Below are positions 42,226 to 53,828 of a DNA stretch of 64,000 nucleotides, one piece after another (the stretch's first letter is position 1; each line of letters opens with the position of its first letter). Under the pieces are notes generated by a model. The model saw nothing but the letters and a program-made list of their open reading frames with translations. It did not search any database and was not told where the DNA came from. The translations under genes and the position numbers were made by a program. Origin of the DNA: Jacaranda mimosifolia (taxonomy: Eukaryota; Streptophyta; Magnoliopsida; Lamiales; Bignoniaceae); contig CM032124.1 of the NCBI GenBank assembly GCA_018894105.1, positions 1,349,501 to 1,413,500 on the forward strand. Reading direction: 5' to 3'.

Positions 42226-44660
42226 GGCCTCCCTCCTTAAGAGAATCTGGTCTCTAGATTCTCATCTGAGTAATATTTTGACTAGCAAAAATAAGTAGAT
42301 TCAGTTAGTCAATCTACATTCTTCCTTCATTACATTCTGCAAGAATTATTCCTTCAAGTCCTAATGCATTTTCGTGCTTCTCAGATGCATTGTATCTTGA
42401 CTTGGGTGCCATATTTAACAATCTCTCTTCCACTTCTTTTGGCACACATATTTCTTACGGAACAGAAGAATATCTTAGTTCGATATTAAACTCAAATCTC
42501 TAGAACTTCCAACCTTTCCTTTAGTTTCAACATTCATATATCTTTGGCTTATGGCTCATCGCATTTTATCCTATGATTCAGACTGCACTTATCTCTGCAA
42601 TCCCACTATGCTGTATAAATTTTAGCTCATCACTCGTTCTTAGGCTTTTTGATGCTTATGCTCCTAGTAAGTGAGCCATCCCAACTCTTTGGCTCGGGCA
42701 TTGGCCACTACATTCACCTTTTCGGGTGATAAGTGATGGAAAAAAGATCGCTATTCTCTAGAATTTTCATCCATCAATGCTGTCTTATATTCATATTCTC
42801 ATTCTGCTCAGATGGTTGACCTTTTTGAGTTAATTTAGTCAACGTGTTAGCTAATTAGAAAACTTCTTTACAATTTTCGTTAATAGCCAATAAGACGCAA
42901 AAAACTACGGACTTCTATTATATTTTTCAGTCTCTTCCAGTTGACTACCGTCTCTATCTTAGAGGGATTAATCCTCTACCACATCCCCAATCACCATTTG
43001 GTAATCCCAACATGTGGTGTCTATTATTAACCCTATTTCTAAGGGTGTTCAAACTTTTCTACTAAACCATATTCTCGAATTGCATATTTAATTCGAGGAA
43101 ATGCAACAAGTAATAGAATGCAAAACACCAAGATCATATATGGCATTATCATAGATTTCAGAGATAGAAACCATACCTCCTTCCATCTCAGTAGGATCTG
43201 GTGCTTTTTCTTCTGTCAAGGTATAAACTTGAGCTCATATTTTTGGTCTCCCACTAGCTTCCGCTACCTACTTCCCTTTTTTTGTAGGTGTTGGGTTTCT
43301 CCTTTTAGGGCAATCCTTGAGAAAACATTGGTCACTTCCACAATCCATGCATTTGTCCTGTTTCTGCTAACATCCAGACTCATCATGGTTAAGTCCTCTA
43401 CAAAATCCGCATAGTTTTTGAGCCATTCCTTAAGCTAAATTTGCAGCCTCAGTAGTTGAGGGGCTCGTTAAATAGTGCTTTCAACTTGAAGTCTTGATTG
43501 TTTTCTCCAATGTCACTCTGCTCCTCGAAGCACATCTTTTCCTTGTGGCCCTTATTCTCAATTTTTTGGATTTTTTGCAGCTTTGACTCAAGTTGCAGTG
43601 CTCTGCTTACTTCCAAATTGAGATTTGGCAAGTCACAAATGGCCAAGCCTTGCCTAAGCTCTGGCCGTAGCGCTTGTAAGAATCATCGAACCTGTCGACC
43701 TTCATCATCTTGTATGTAGGAAGCATATTGCATCAGTCGGCTAAAAGTAGCCTCATACTAACTTGCAGATTGTGCCCCCTTTACATGGTCCCTAAATTCC
43801 CTTTCTTTGGCTTGTTTCACCACTTTTGGCACAAATTCGCTCATGAAGTCTTGGGTGAAATTCTCCTAAGTTCGACGGGTTCCTTCATCTGTCCATCTTT
43901 GATCTATCATCTTCCACCAACTCCGGACGAAGCTTTCTAGAAGGAATGTGGCAAATCGAACCCTCCGTTTATCTGAATAGCACAGTGTCTCAAAAATAAT
44001 CTCTAAACTTTAGATCTATTCCTCTGCTTTTCTATCATCAGGACCTCCCTAGAACTTCGAAGGATTAAAACAAAGGAATTATTTCAAAGCTCGATCTTCT
44101 GTAACTGCTTCTGCAACCCAAGTTCTAACTGTCGGTTGGTGGTCAGGTTGCTTGCATCTCTGTCTTTCTTGATGTTCAGGCCCTGTCGGGGGTTCTACTG
44201 CATGTTGATCCATGGAAAGAGTTTGAGAAACTTTATCTTCTGGTATCAGTTGTGGGGGGAGGGGGTAGGTGCTCCTTGCTTAGGAACTCGTCGGGTAACG
44301 ATCCTTTGCCTAGGAGGTCTACCCCATCGTCCAGTTCTAGGTGGAACGGGTGTATCCGAACTTCCTTGCGATGCCATTACTATTACCAACTCTACAAAGC
44401 TTCTACAAATAAGAGAAGGAAAGAATTAGTTAAGATCAAATCAGACTTATAGACATACAAGTCTAATCACTCTACAATATACCACAAGATCCCATAGACA
44501 TCTTGCAGTAAGCAAATTCATCCTAAATTCTTGAATCACTTCTGATAAACAAAAATACCTAGAATTTATACTTAAGTTAACCTAAATAAGAAGTTAGTCA
44601 CAAATCCCATTGTTACCAAATGCCTAGGTCATCAACAAACCTAGGCTCTAATACCATATC
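42226..44660 (-). pseudogene. Element F internal region: gag and remnants of pol
   Basis: The minus strand from the PBS reads gag pieces (FVPKVVKQAKEREFRDHVKG, LMQYASYIQDD, LPNLNLEVSRALQLESKLQK), then a decayed zinc-knuckle region KCMDCGSDQCFLKDCPKR (about 43310). A short RT end follows (DPSKIETVVNWKR, EVRSFLRLIGY, about 42960), then RNase H and integrase scraps (EKVNVVANA, RKKYVCQKKWKR, STKMHDLKE-like). Most of RT is deleted. The PPT on the minus strand is AAGGAGGGAGGCC at 42226-42240. A Tekay/Del-like chromovirus is plausible but not proved. Confidence 0.75.
44644..44656 (-). other. Element F primer-binding site
   Basis: The minus strand reads TGGTATTAGAGCC, one mismatch from the initiator Met-tRNA complement, five bases inside the LTR edge (44661). 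This makes the right-hand LTR the 5' LTR. Confidence 0.88.
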
Positions 44661-45190
44661 TGTAGCACCCCCACTCGGGATAGCACCCAAGCCGAGGCAC
44701 CAGTCAGTTCAATCTTAAATTGAACCCAAAATATAAATCAATGGGCTTATAACAAACTTTTCAAACTTATCAAAAATAGCAGCAGATTCCAACTCAAACA
44801 AACTTTAAACAATCCCGTAACAGACAACACATACACTAAATACATACCACAAAAATTTCCAAATTCAACTTATCTGAAGCAGTGGAATTTCAAACTTAAT
44901 AGACTCGATAAACTATTAGGTAAATACCATGATTCACTTTCTTACATAACAAAATATTTACATTCCTTAAGTCATTCACATCAACATAACATATCACAAT
45001 GTCTCGAGTTCATGCTTAGCATTTAGATGTTTTCCATATATATATTCCACACCTGATCTATTACAAAATATACTCATGTCCATCCTGGAGTCTAAATTCT
45101 TCACTTAATCCCTGTCTGAAAGAATAAAAAATAAATTGGGGGAGGGGGGGGAGGGATAAATCCAAAGGACTTAGTGAGGGATAATTGTAA
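44661..45190 (-). mobile_element. Element F 5' LTR, truncated
   Basis: It matches the first 0.5 kb (plus-strand text) of the 39497 LTR, then similarity ends abruptly after GTGAGGGATAATTGTAA. The outer 2.2 kb of this LTR is lost, so no TSD can be read. A run of G at about 45139-45155 lies near the break. Confidence 0.85.
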
Positions 45191-45649
45191 TCTACTGTGA
45201 AGAAGTCCTTTCTATGCATGTTTTAGCCATTGGATGCATTTGATAAGAAGCAGAAATGAAGGAGATTTAAGGCCTTCAAGGCTAGCTTTTGGAGTTCATC
45301 TGGTCAAAAATCTGCATGCTTTCTAGTTGGGTTGGGACCTATCTTTGGCTGTGATTTTAATGTCATGTGGTGGCATAAATGCTTAATGAAGGTGCTGATG
45401 ATGTCTTCTTTTCTTCATTTGCGAATTAGAAAGAGTCTTCTAGAAATAATCTTAGAGTGCCAACAATCTTAGATTTGTGTTTTATCTCCCCATAAATAAT
45501 ATTGTAGCCAACAAGATCTTGTCCGAATGAGGATGGATGATCCAAAACCCTGCAAATATGAAGGATTTTGATTTTATGGATATTTGTTTCATTGCACATG
45601 ACTATTGTTATATTAGCCTAATAAGAGGATATTTTTAGATGAAATTATA
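45191..45649. other. Unassigned DNA right of element F
   Basis: Gene-like base composition (GGCATAAATGC, GAAGGTGCTGATG words), but I recognise no exon, repeat or mobile element. It may be old intron or intergenic DNA. Confidence 0.4.
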
Positions 45650-45657
45650 ACAATACA

Positions 45658-47358
45658 ATATTCAAATAATCTATCTATCTGTAAATGAGATGAGATGATT
45701 CACGAATAGTTCGAGTTCGGCTTGATGAAAGCTCGAATTCATCTTGAACTTAAACAAGCCAAGCTGAGTTGAGACCAAACTCGCAAACCGAGCAGAGCTC
45801 AATAGTATTTGACTCAATAAGCTCGCAAACCTAAATGAATTTTTTATTATATACATATATTCTGCTTGTAATGTTGACATATATGTTGTCGTAATTCATG
45901 CAATCTGAGCTTAACTAAAGGCTGAAAATAATCGCTTTTAGTAATTCTAATTTTTAACTCCTTATCATTGAGTTGGGTATATGTTTTAGATGATATAGGA
46001 ATTACACTTCAAAATTTTGTGGTTGGATATTCATTAGAAGAAGGCTTGTTTGAATATCTCCATTTTTGAGTTAACTATTTAATTTATCCAATTTTGAGTA
46101 GAAGTGGATTTATTATCCTCTAGAGAGAAATTTGATCCTTTTTTTTTATTTTTATGTTGTTTCTTAGTTTATTTTCATTTTATGTTCATGTTTTGCTTCT
46201 CCTGGAGAATTGTTGATTGTTTTGGAGAAAAAGAAGTTAATTCTCTTCATTTTCAGCTTTGTTATTATTATTATTTGCTTGATGTGCGTGTATTACCGTT
46301 GGTCATCAATTATTTTGATTTTCATTTGCTTTAGAGGTTATTGTTAATTTTTGAGATTGTGTTTGATATGGGAGAAAAAGAGAATATTAGTTGGAGTTAT
46401 CTTTTGGAAGATATTCCACATATAAAAAATATTTTATTCTTATCAATTAGATAATAAGTTTATTCTTTTAGATTATTTTCTTTTTGGATAAATATTAGAT
46501 TTTAAATTTTATTATCTTGTAGGAGTTAGATATTATTTTACATTACCTTTTAAAGAGTTAGGTGTTATTTTACATTATTTTTTAGGATGTTAGGAGTCTT
46601 AGAGATAAGCATAGATTTTCATATCCTTGTCCTTCAAAGGACTATGATTCTTTAAGAGGCCTATAAATAGGCTTACATATGTAGTTTGTCGGGTACAACT
46701 TGAGTAATAGATTTCTTTGGTTTTTTCTCTACGAGAAAGTTCTTTTATTTTGTTTTGATGCTTGTCATGTACAAACTTTCTTTTATTTAAGTTATTCGTG
46801 CAATGGCTTGGTTTTCTTTTCTTTTTCTTTTCTCCCAGACTTTATGTGGAATATCTTCCAGAAGATAACTCCAACTAATATTCTCTTTTTCTCCCGTATC
46901 AGTGTTCTTATGTTGTGATAGGTAAGGGAAATTGAATGTAGTGATGTGATGGCCTCTTTATCTTTAACAGTTTTTTGATGTCGAATGGAGTATTTTGATT
47001 GGAAAAGATGTAATTTGAAATTTGATAAGTATCAAAGTTGTATTGGTATTGTTGGATTATACTTTTATAATATTATTTATGGCGTGGTGTTTGTTATTAT
47101 AAATTTTGTTTCAAGCATAAATGGGCTCGAGCTCATCTACGCTTATATGAGCTGGAGCTCATCCAAGTATGTACCAATCAAGCCTTATCGAGTTTTATCG
47201 AGCCGAGCCCAAGCCTTCACCTATTCCAATGAGCTGAGCTCGAGCTCGGTTGTCCAAGCTCAGCCGAGCCCAAGCCCAAGCTTGAGTTCAAGAATTAGCA
47301 AACGAGTCGAGCCCAAGCCTGCTAGATTTGGGCTCGGTTCAACTTATTTACATCCCTA
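45658..47358. mobile_element. Long hAT-type element split by a solo LTR
   Basis: The left part (GTAAATGAGATGAGATGATT, AGTTCGAGTTCGGCTTGATG) and the right part (GGGCTCGAGCTCATC, GAACC...TTATTTACATCCCTA) match the two halves of the 496-bp element at 4366-4861. ACAATACA flanks both sides (45650-45657 and 47359-47366), a candidate 8-bp TSD, although the left terminal repeat is recognised only from about 45676. In place of the short copy's (AAT)n centre are about 1.2 kb, of which 538 bp is the solo LTR. The remainder could be original interior of a longer family member. Confidence 0.7.
46364..46901 (+). mobile_element. Solo LTR (538 bp) with 59-bp inverted ends, TSD GTGTT
   Basis: The ends are TGATATGGGAG and CTCCCGTATCA (TG...CA). 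GTGTT flanks both sides (46359-46363 and 46902-46906), an LTR-type 5-bp TSD. GGCCTATAAATAGGCTTACA near 46660 is a good core promoter and start region, placing the LTR on the plus strand. The first 59 bases and the last 59 are inverted copies with two mismatches, far longer than the usual few-base LTR inverted repeat. The middle also has GTTAG(A/G)T(A/G)TTATTTTACATTA repeated near 46523 and 46558. Solo by absence of any partner. Confidence 0.88.
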
Positions 47359-47462
47359 ACAATACATGTATCTATACTACCTATAAAAAAGTATGAATAA
47401 TTATAATTGTTTCTTCCTTTTAAGTGAAGAAAAAAATGTCCCTATCTAATGTAAATATTACA

Positions 47463-47465
<3 letters not shown>

Positions 47466-47516
<51 letters not shown>
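47466..47516. repeat. (AT)n(AG)n microsatellite
   Basis: About 26 bases of AT repeat run directly into about 24 bases of AG repeat. Confidence 0.95.
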
Positions 47517-47806
47517 GTTTTTGCAAAAATCACCCTTGTGTAAATAGACAGAAGCACTTACCTCCCTATGTTATTTTAATTGTCAACTTAACACCTTGTG
47601 AAAATAGTCAATGGTACTCAAGTCCCTACCCAGTAGTGGTGTTACTCACACGTGGTTCCTGAGAATTGTGTAGTATTTTCACTATGTTAAAAGTCACATT
47701 TACCCTTAATTTCTTCAGTGAAAAAGACATACATCTTCTTTTGCACAAATTGAGAATTCTTCTCTTCCCGTTCTCTTCCATTCCAGTCCTCTCATACATA
47801 GCATTT

Positions 47807-48043
47807 TTATAGCAAGACAACAACGTCCAAATCAGCAAGCGAGAGTTTTGCATTGTTAGTCAGCTCAAAGCATTCAGGCACAATCAGTAAGCATTCTGCA
47901 AGCCAAGACTCCCAAAACAAAATATATGAAATAGTCCTATCATCTTCATGCAAAGGTAAATATAGCAGCTGGCAAGCACCTATGTAAACATCTTGATCAG
48001 TAGCTTGGATCAGCATGCTCCTATGCACAACACCACCATGCAT
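47807..48043 (-). CDS. Short unrecognised ORF (78 codons), probably a gene remnant
   Basis: A minus-strand frame starts MHGGVVHRSMLIQ, with segments VYIGACQLLYLPLHEDD and ISYILFWESWLAECLL and an end KLSLADLDVVVLL. Composition is protein-like, unlike the low-complexity frames around it, but I do not recognise a family. It lies just left of the Mutator-like element. It could equally be a fragment of a larger exon. No function is proposed. Confidence 0.3.
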   Translation of the reverse strand: MHGGVVHRSMLIQATDQDVYIGACQLLYLPLHEDDRTISYILFWESWLAECLLIVPECFELTNNAKLSLADLDVVVLL

Positions 48044-48849
48044 TCAAATATCTAAACTAAGCCCCATCAAATTTTCAGGACTCAAGCTTTCAAAATGGCC
48101 TCCAGCCATCTTATCCCAATGCTTTTGAACTATGGCTCGCAGGAACAGTGAGAATAAGCGGAACGGCTATTTCAAAACTAGAATGGTCACTATCGTTCCA
48201 TCATGACAATTGTGAACGGATATAAAGATGGAACATATATATATCAAAGGGCAAAATTACAAAATTCATCATGTAATTTTACACCCATTTGGTTTTTCGT
48301 CCTATAACTTGCATAATATCAATTCTAGTCTTATAAGTATTAAAAAAATATAATTTTTTGTCCTTTTTTTGCCAAAACCGGCGGAAATCACTAGAAAAGC
48401 TGACGTGGATCGTTGGGTGTGTGGCAGCTTGGAGTTTTTGCCATGTTGGACTGCCTAGTAGGCATTTTTTGTCTTTTTCTTGCTTAGTTGGCAACATACA
48501 TGTCTTTTCTTTTCTTTTTTTTTTTTTGTAATTTCAAATATATTATATAATTTATATATACACACATATATACACATCTATTATATATATATATTTATAT
48601 ATTAAATATCGTCATTTTTCCTCCAAAACACAATTTTTTCCCCAAAATAATCTTTACTATCCTTCGTTATCCCCAAAAATTTTCCATTTTTTAATACATA
48701 CATATGTTATATATATACATCATATATATTTTATTATAATCACTCAATTTCATTTTCAACCCACAAATCTAATAAAAAACATTGATTTGACTTCTATAGT
48801 AAAAAATATCTCCCCTAAAATATAAACAAACATACACATATATACACAT

Positions 48850-49620
48850 ATATACACATATTTATTTATATCTATAATTATTTACTAATTAAAATATAAA
48901 AAAAATTAATCTACCATATTAACAATATTCTTTTAACTCACTTAGTTGGCACAACTTTGAATTTAAAAATATACACATATATATGCACATATATTTATAT
49001 AAATATATATTTTTAAATATATTTTATAATTATTTACTAATTAAAAAACAAAAAAAAATTAATCTACCATATTAACAATATTCTTTTAACTCGCTTAGTT
49101 GGCACAACTTTGAATTTAAAAATATACACATGTATACACATATATTTATATAAATATATATTTATATATAATTTATAATTATTTATCAATTAAAAAATAA
49201 AAAAAATTTAATCTACCATATTAATAATATTCTTTTAACTCGCTTAGTTGGCACAACTTTGAATTTGAAAATATACACATGTATACACATACATTTATAT
49301 AAATATATATATTTATATATAATTTATAATTATTTACTAATTAAAAAATAAAAAAAATTTAATCTACCATATTAATAATATTCTTTTAACTCGCTTAGTT
49401 GGCACAACTTTGTATTTATATATAATTTATAATTATTTACTAATTAAAAAATAAAAAAAATTTAATCTACCATATTAATAATATTCTTTTAACTCGCTTA
49501 GTTGGCACAACTTTGAATTTAAAAATATACACATATATTTATATAAATATATATTTATATAAATATATATTTATATTTATATATAATTTATAATTATTTA
49601 CTAAATAAAAAACAAAAATA
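48850..49620. repeat. About 150-bp tandem repeats in the Mutator-like element
   Basis: CTCGCTTAGTTGGCACAACT starts near 48937, 49090, 49239, 49390 and 49493 (spacing 153, 149, 151, 103). Each unit also holds an ATTTACTAATTAAAAAATAA block and TATACACATATATTTATATA runs. The last interval lacks about 48 bp. Confidence 0.9.
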
Positions 49621-49676
49621 CATGGTTAAAATAATTCAAATTAAATTTAAATTTAAAAAAAAAGAAAAGAGGCATA

Positions 49677-49795
49677 ACCATGGCCGCCGCCTGGCCAGGC
49701 GGCCGGTGAGCTCGCCTGGCTCATGGCTATGGCAGCCCGGTGGGGTGGTGGGGGTGCGGGTGTTGGGGTGGGGTGGGGAGTGGGGAGGGGGGCAT
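49677..49795. other. GC-rich island inside the Mutator-like element
   Basis: About 120 bp of GC-rich sequence (CATGGCCGCCGCCTGGCCAG, then GGGTGGGG words) sits in surroundings of mostly A and T. It contains the palindromic GCCTGGCCAGGC. It could be a captured exon piece, as in Pack-MULEs, but the frame is low complexity and I recognise no protein. Confidence 0.55.
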
Positions 49796-50152
49796 ATATA
49801 TAATGTATATATATGTATGTATATATAAATACATATATTTAGATATATGTGTATATATAAATATATATCAATATATATATATATTATATCTATTTGGCAT
49901 TTTTATTATTATTTTTTTGGAATTAATCAAGCCACGTCAGTTGCCAACATGGCAAAAACTTCAAGTTGCCACACGCCCGACGAGCCACGTCAGCTTTTTC
50001 GGCGACTTCCGCCAGTTCCGGCAAAAAAAGGACGAAAAATGACAATTTTTTAATACTTATAGGACTAGAATTGATATTATGCAAGTTATAGGATGAAAAA
50101 CCAAATAGGGTAAAGTTACAGGATGAATTTTATTATTTTGCCTATATCAAAG

Positions 50153-52189
50153 GATAAGTCGAAGGGATGGCTGCAATTATCCGATAAATCAGATTATCAC
50201 AGTATTATGGAAACAAACGACGATTATATCAATGAAGAGAAGAAGTCTTGCAATGCTAGTGTGGGGTTGGGCGGCCTTGAAGGTTGTAGAGTTGGGTTGC
50301 GCAATGGTGGTGATTAGTAGGCACTATGGTAACTGGTAAGGACTACTCCGTCTGTCGGTGGGTTCAATGAAGAAAGACGACATTATTTTTCCTTTTCATT
50401 TTTCTGTTTCTTCCCAATAAAAGAAATTAGTTGAAGGAAGAAATTATTTAATTATATTGTTAAATTAATTGTTCTTTTTACATAATTAAAGTTTTATTAA
50501 AATGTATATAAGAATTTCAAATATGAAATTTATTAGCATTTAGGTATTTATTTAAATTTATGATAAGTATTCAAAAATATTAAATTTATTATTTTTTCCC
50601 AATTAAAAAATAATTTTCAATTATATTTTCTAAACTATTTATCTATATTATTTATTTAAAGCTTGAATATAGATATTTCATAATTTTTGAACAATTTTTT
50701 TTTAAAAATATAATAATTTTTTTACATTTATAATAAGCAATTTAAAATATAATAAGTGCTTTTTATTAATTTTTAAACATATCTATATTTTTAATTTCAC
50801 TGAACATGTAGTTTGAAATTTTAAAATGGAGGATTAAATAAGTATAAGATGATCAATTAAAATTACATTATATATTTTTGAACTGTATAAATCTTATTAG
50901 GAAAAATATAATACTTAGAATTAATTCTATTTCTATTATTATTATCATTATAATTAATTTTTTCAGAATACTTTTTTGTCTTGATATTTTGTCACAATAC
51001 AATCGGGATGTAAGAGATTTTGTGCATTATTATACTATACTTGGATGAGTAATATTTGTAATTTTAAGTATTATAAATTAATATAATAGATTATATAAAC
51101 TTTTTCAAAACACTGATCATAATCTTCATGCTGGAAATCTTTATGGTAGCAACTATTATTATAATTAGATAATTAGTATATCTTCAGAAAAAAAAAATAT
51201 TTAAATGCTAGTATCAACAAAGAAAAAGCTAGGTCTTATTAATTGTATAGATATCCACAAATCTTCTAGGTTATTTCCAATTTAAATTTTGCCGCATGCA
51301 TGCAGGTGAAAAATTTATAAAAAAGTAATTTGGGAGAAATTCATTTATTAGCCCTAATTTAGGCAAAGGAGTTCATAAAGAATAAGTGAGAAAATGGGCA
51401 ATAGAAATCATATAATTACATAGGGATATTTTCGTCAAGATGTAGGTTGGTCAATGGATAAATGGATGTGGGGCCCGTGAGCAATTGATATTATAACATG
51501 AGGGGGTTTTGGCTTAAATTCATATTCCAGGAGGTTTATGATATTTAGAAGTAACACAGGGTTCTTTTTGCAATTTACTCGAAAATTGTAGTTGGGTAAA
51601 TTCAATTGTTGAACTCTTTTTAGAAGTAAGTAAGGGCATTATTGCACTGACAACACAATCTTTGTTATATAAGGCAGATGAGTTGATGATACTTGTAGGC
51701 ATAATGGACTTCCGTCAATCTTGCCCATGTCAAGTGGATGAACTTTCAGACATGATAAGTAAAATTCATTTCTAATGATTCATTTCATTAAGAAATATCT
51801 GATCCCTGCCTACTTTCTCTACTTTTGCCAGTCAAATGGTCTGTCAAAATCATTAATCATCCACAAAATTCTACAGCCGTAATAAAGTTCAGAATTCAAA
51901 TGCTAGAAAATAGCTCAAACAAGAATTAAAAATAATTTATTTTTCATAAACTCGATGATCCTTTAACAGAGCACTATTAGATACTGGCAGTGCACACCAT
52001 AAACTCTACAAGTTTAATCTTCCCAAATATTTCCCAGAAATTCAAGAATGTAGCGAATAAAAGAGAAATACCTTCTATGCTTGACAAAGGGGAACCAAAC
52101 TCATGGTGTTTGGGACAACAATAGGAGCAAATTAACATGGATTTTCGTCCCAAAGTCAAAAAACTAGAGTTTCTTCATCCCCTTGTGTC
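50153..52189. other. AT-rich stretch without recognised genes
   Basis: 50340-51290 is very AT-rich. The part around 50160-50320 directly continues the target sequence of the Mutator-like element. 51340-51720 contains moderately complex sequence (GGGGCCCGTGAGCAATTGAT, GGAGGTTTATGATATTTAG) that could be a miniature element, but I found no terminal repeats. 51800-52190 may be the 3' flank of the F-box pseudogene. Confidence 0.4.
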
Positions 52190-52901
52190 AAACTGATATA
52201 AATAGACATTAGCCGATCGACACAAGCAGAAGCAGCATCCTATCTTTGAAAGCCAGAGGGTCCATCCAAGCAAGCATGTTGTTGGACACACGGCTAGCCA
52301 CTTTCTGTGATATGTTATACAGTACTACATTTGAATTTTCTCCTTCCAGCTCATCTAAGGATATGGAGATCTTCAACTCCCACTAAGATGCAAAGTGATC
52401 CTGTAGAACCCACAGTTGATCCATCTTCAGAGATGATGACATATATATTGAAGCTTGCCATGTGATTATTCCCCTATACACATTTCTGGGATGCTGCTGA
52501 ATTGTGTAGCAGGAAGACGCGCCGTAGTTACCCAAGAAAGATCATTTTGAGGATAAAACATGAGGTTTTGGTATCCATCAGTGAGCCAATACAAAATCCC
52601 TTCAACCAGAATACCTTTGTTTTTAGCGAGACTGTGATTGCATGGGGACAAGACTTGTTTGATCTTCTCCACAACCCTGTTTCCGATGAATATATTCAAA
52701 GAAGAAAGAGTATTCCTCTTCTTCGGTCTCCATCTCACTAACTGCCACCAGTTGGAAATCTGTGGACTCATCAATTGGGTTCTGAAAAGGGTCAAAACCC
52801 AAGGCTATGCTGCTGTTTTTGCAAATATTAGGGGCTAGACTAACTGGAGCCATCCTCTTTTTTATGGCAGCTAGAAAGGTGTACGTGCAGCAAAGGTGCA
52901 C
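52190..52901 (-). pseudogene. F-box protein pseudogene, F-box-associated domain part
   Basis: Minus-strand frames read APNICKNSSIALGFDPFQNP, DFQLVAVSEMETEEEEYSFF, then (new frame) NHSLAKNKGILVEGILYWLT, GYQNLMFYPQNDLSW, RLPATQFSSIPEMCIGE, and further on GKLQYICHHL, SISLDELEGENSNVVVYNIS and NNMLAWMDPLAFKDRMLLLC. The LGFDP...YKVV/FQLV, GILYWL and late C-terminal strands fit an F-box-associated (FBA) domain, which in intact SCF ubiquitin ligases binds the substrate. The N-terminal F-box itself is not in the window. At least two frameshifts or stops break it. Confidence 0.75.
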
Positions 52902-53828
52902 GTGCGCTGCACGTGACTTAATAATTTTAGTATTTATTTATTTTATAAATTATTTAGTATTTATATCTAATTTAAATACTTATCAAAAGACGCACAAAAA
53001 AAATAAATAAATTATCATTTTGAGTTGTAGTAATGGCAATAAATAATATGAATTGTATTCAAATAGAACCAAATAATTCATATCTCAAAATTGATGATAA
53101 AAACTAATACATCTCTTAAATTGAAAAATTCATTGGTAGGAAACACACAACCAAAGTATTGTCCAATGAAATATATAAGTCTACTTTCTAAATTGCAATG
53201 CTTTCTAGTCACTAACTTGAATTGATTAAAATATAAACAAGTTAGTTAATGGCTAGTTAAAAGGCGAAATATACATCTAATAAAATTGATATCTTAACTA
53301 CCATTTATCGAACTAAATGATTAATATATATGAAAAAAAAAACTATGTACATATATTGAAGTATAAATAGTAGGGAATTCATATGAAATTTAAAGAATAT
53401 TCTGATAAGGTTTTAGTAATCTTATTTTTGTGATGCTCCTTTGAAACTTGAGCATCATATTCTATTTCTTATTAGCAACTCTTGAAAAGATATTGTGCCA
53501 CCAACTTTGTTTAAGAACAATTTAAGTCAATCTCTTTCTCCTTCCAAGGGATTGCACCATATATACAATCTCTCACATCTCATTTGTTCATTTCATTCAA
53601 CATCTATGCTATGTGTCTCAAATGTAGTGTTTTGGGTATTCCGTATACATATGCTTTCTTTCTTTATCACTTTTGTACGTAGAGAAATATTTTATTAGCA
53701 ATATTTTGGAGATGTGGTCATATATAATGAGTGTTTTATAATTTTTAATTTGCACAATAAGTGGCATATTATTGATTTGGGATATGGTTATAGATTAATA
53801 ATTACATATATATTTTATTCAAATTGAA
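52902..53828. other. AT-rich spacer
   Basis: No gene recognised. GTGCACGTGCGCTGCACGTG at 52896-52915 holds two CACGTG (G-box) cores, which could be an old regulatory site next to the F-box pseudogene start or chance. Confidence 0.4.

Larger units (their letters stand above)
48250..50142. mobile_element. Mutator-like (MULE) non-autonomous element, 10-bp TSD
   Basis: TATATCAAAG stands at 48240-48249 and at 50143-50152. The ends are GGCAAAATTACAAAATTCATC and GATGAATTTTATTATTTTGCC, and similarity continues inward for about 210 bp: GGTTTTTCGTCCTATAACTT, TGCATAATATCAATTCTAGT, GCCAAAACCGGCGGAA and GCCATGTTGGCAACTG-type blocks appear inverted at 49925-50110. Long terminal inverted repeats with a 9-11-bp TSD are the Mutator signature. 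Inside are AT-rich tandem repeats and one GC-rich patch. No transposase frame is present. Confidence 0.88.

Noticed and set aside
43118..44452. Several plus-strand frames of 66-98 codons
   Set aside because: Opposite strand of element F gag; the gag reading on the minus strand matches a known family, these do not.
47466..47516. AT/AG run as a promoter
   Set aside because: A simple-sequence microsatellite; no gene starts nearby on either strand.
48937..49620. CRISPR-like regular spacing of a conserved block
   Set aside because: Units of about 150 bp share the whole length, not only a short repeat with unique spacers, and the sequence is plant nuclear; it is a tandem array in a transposon.
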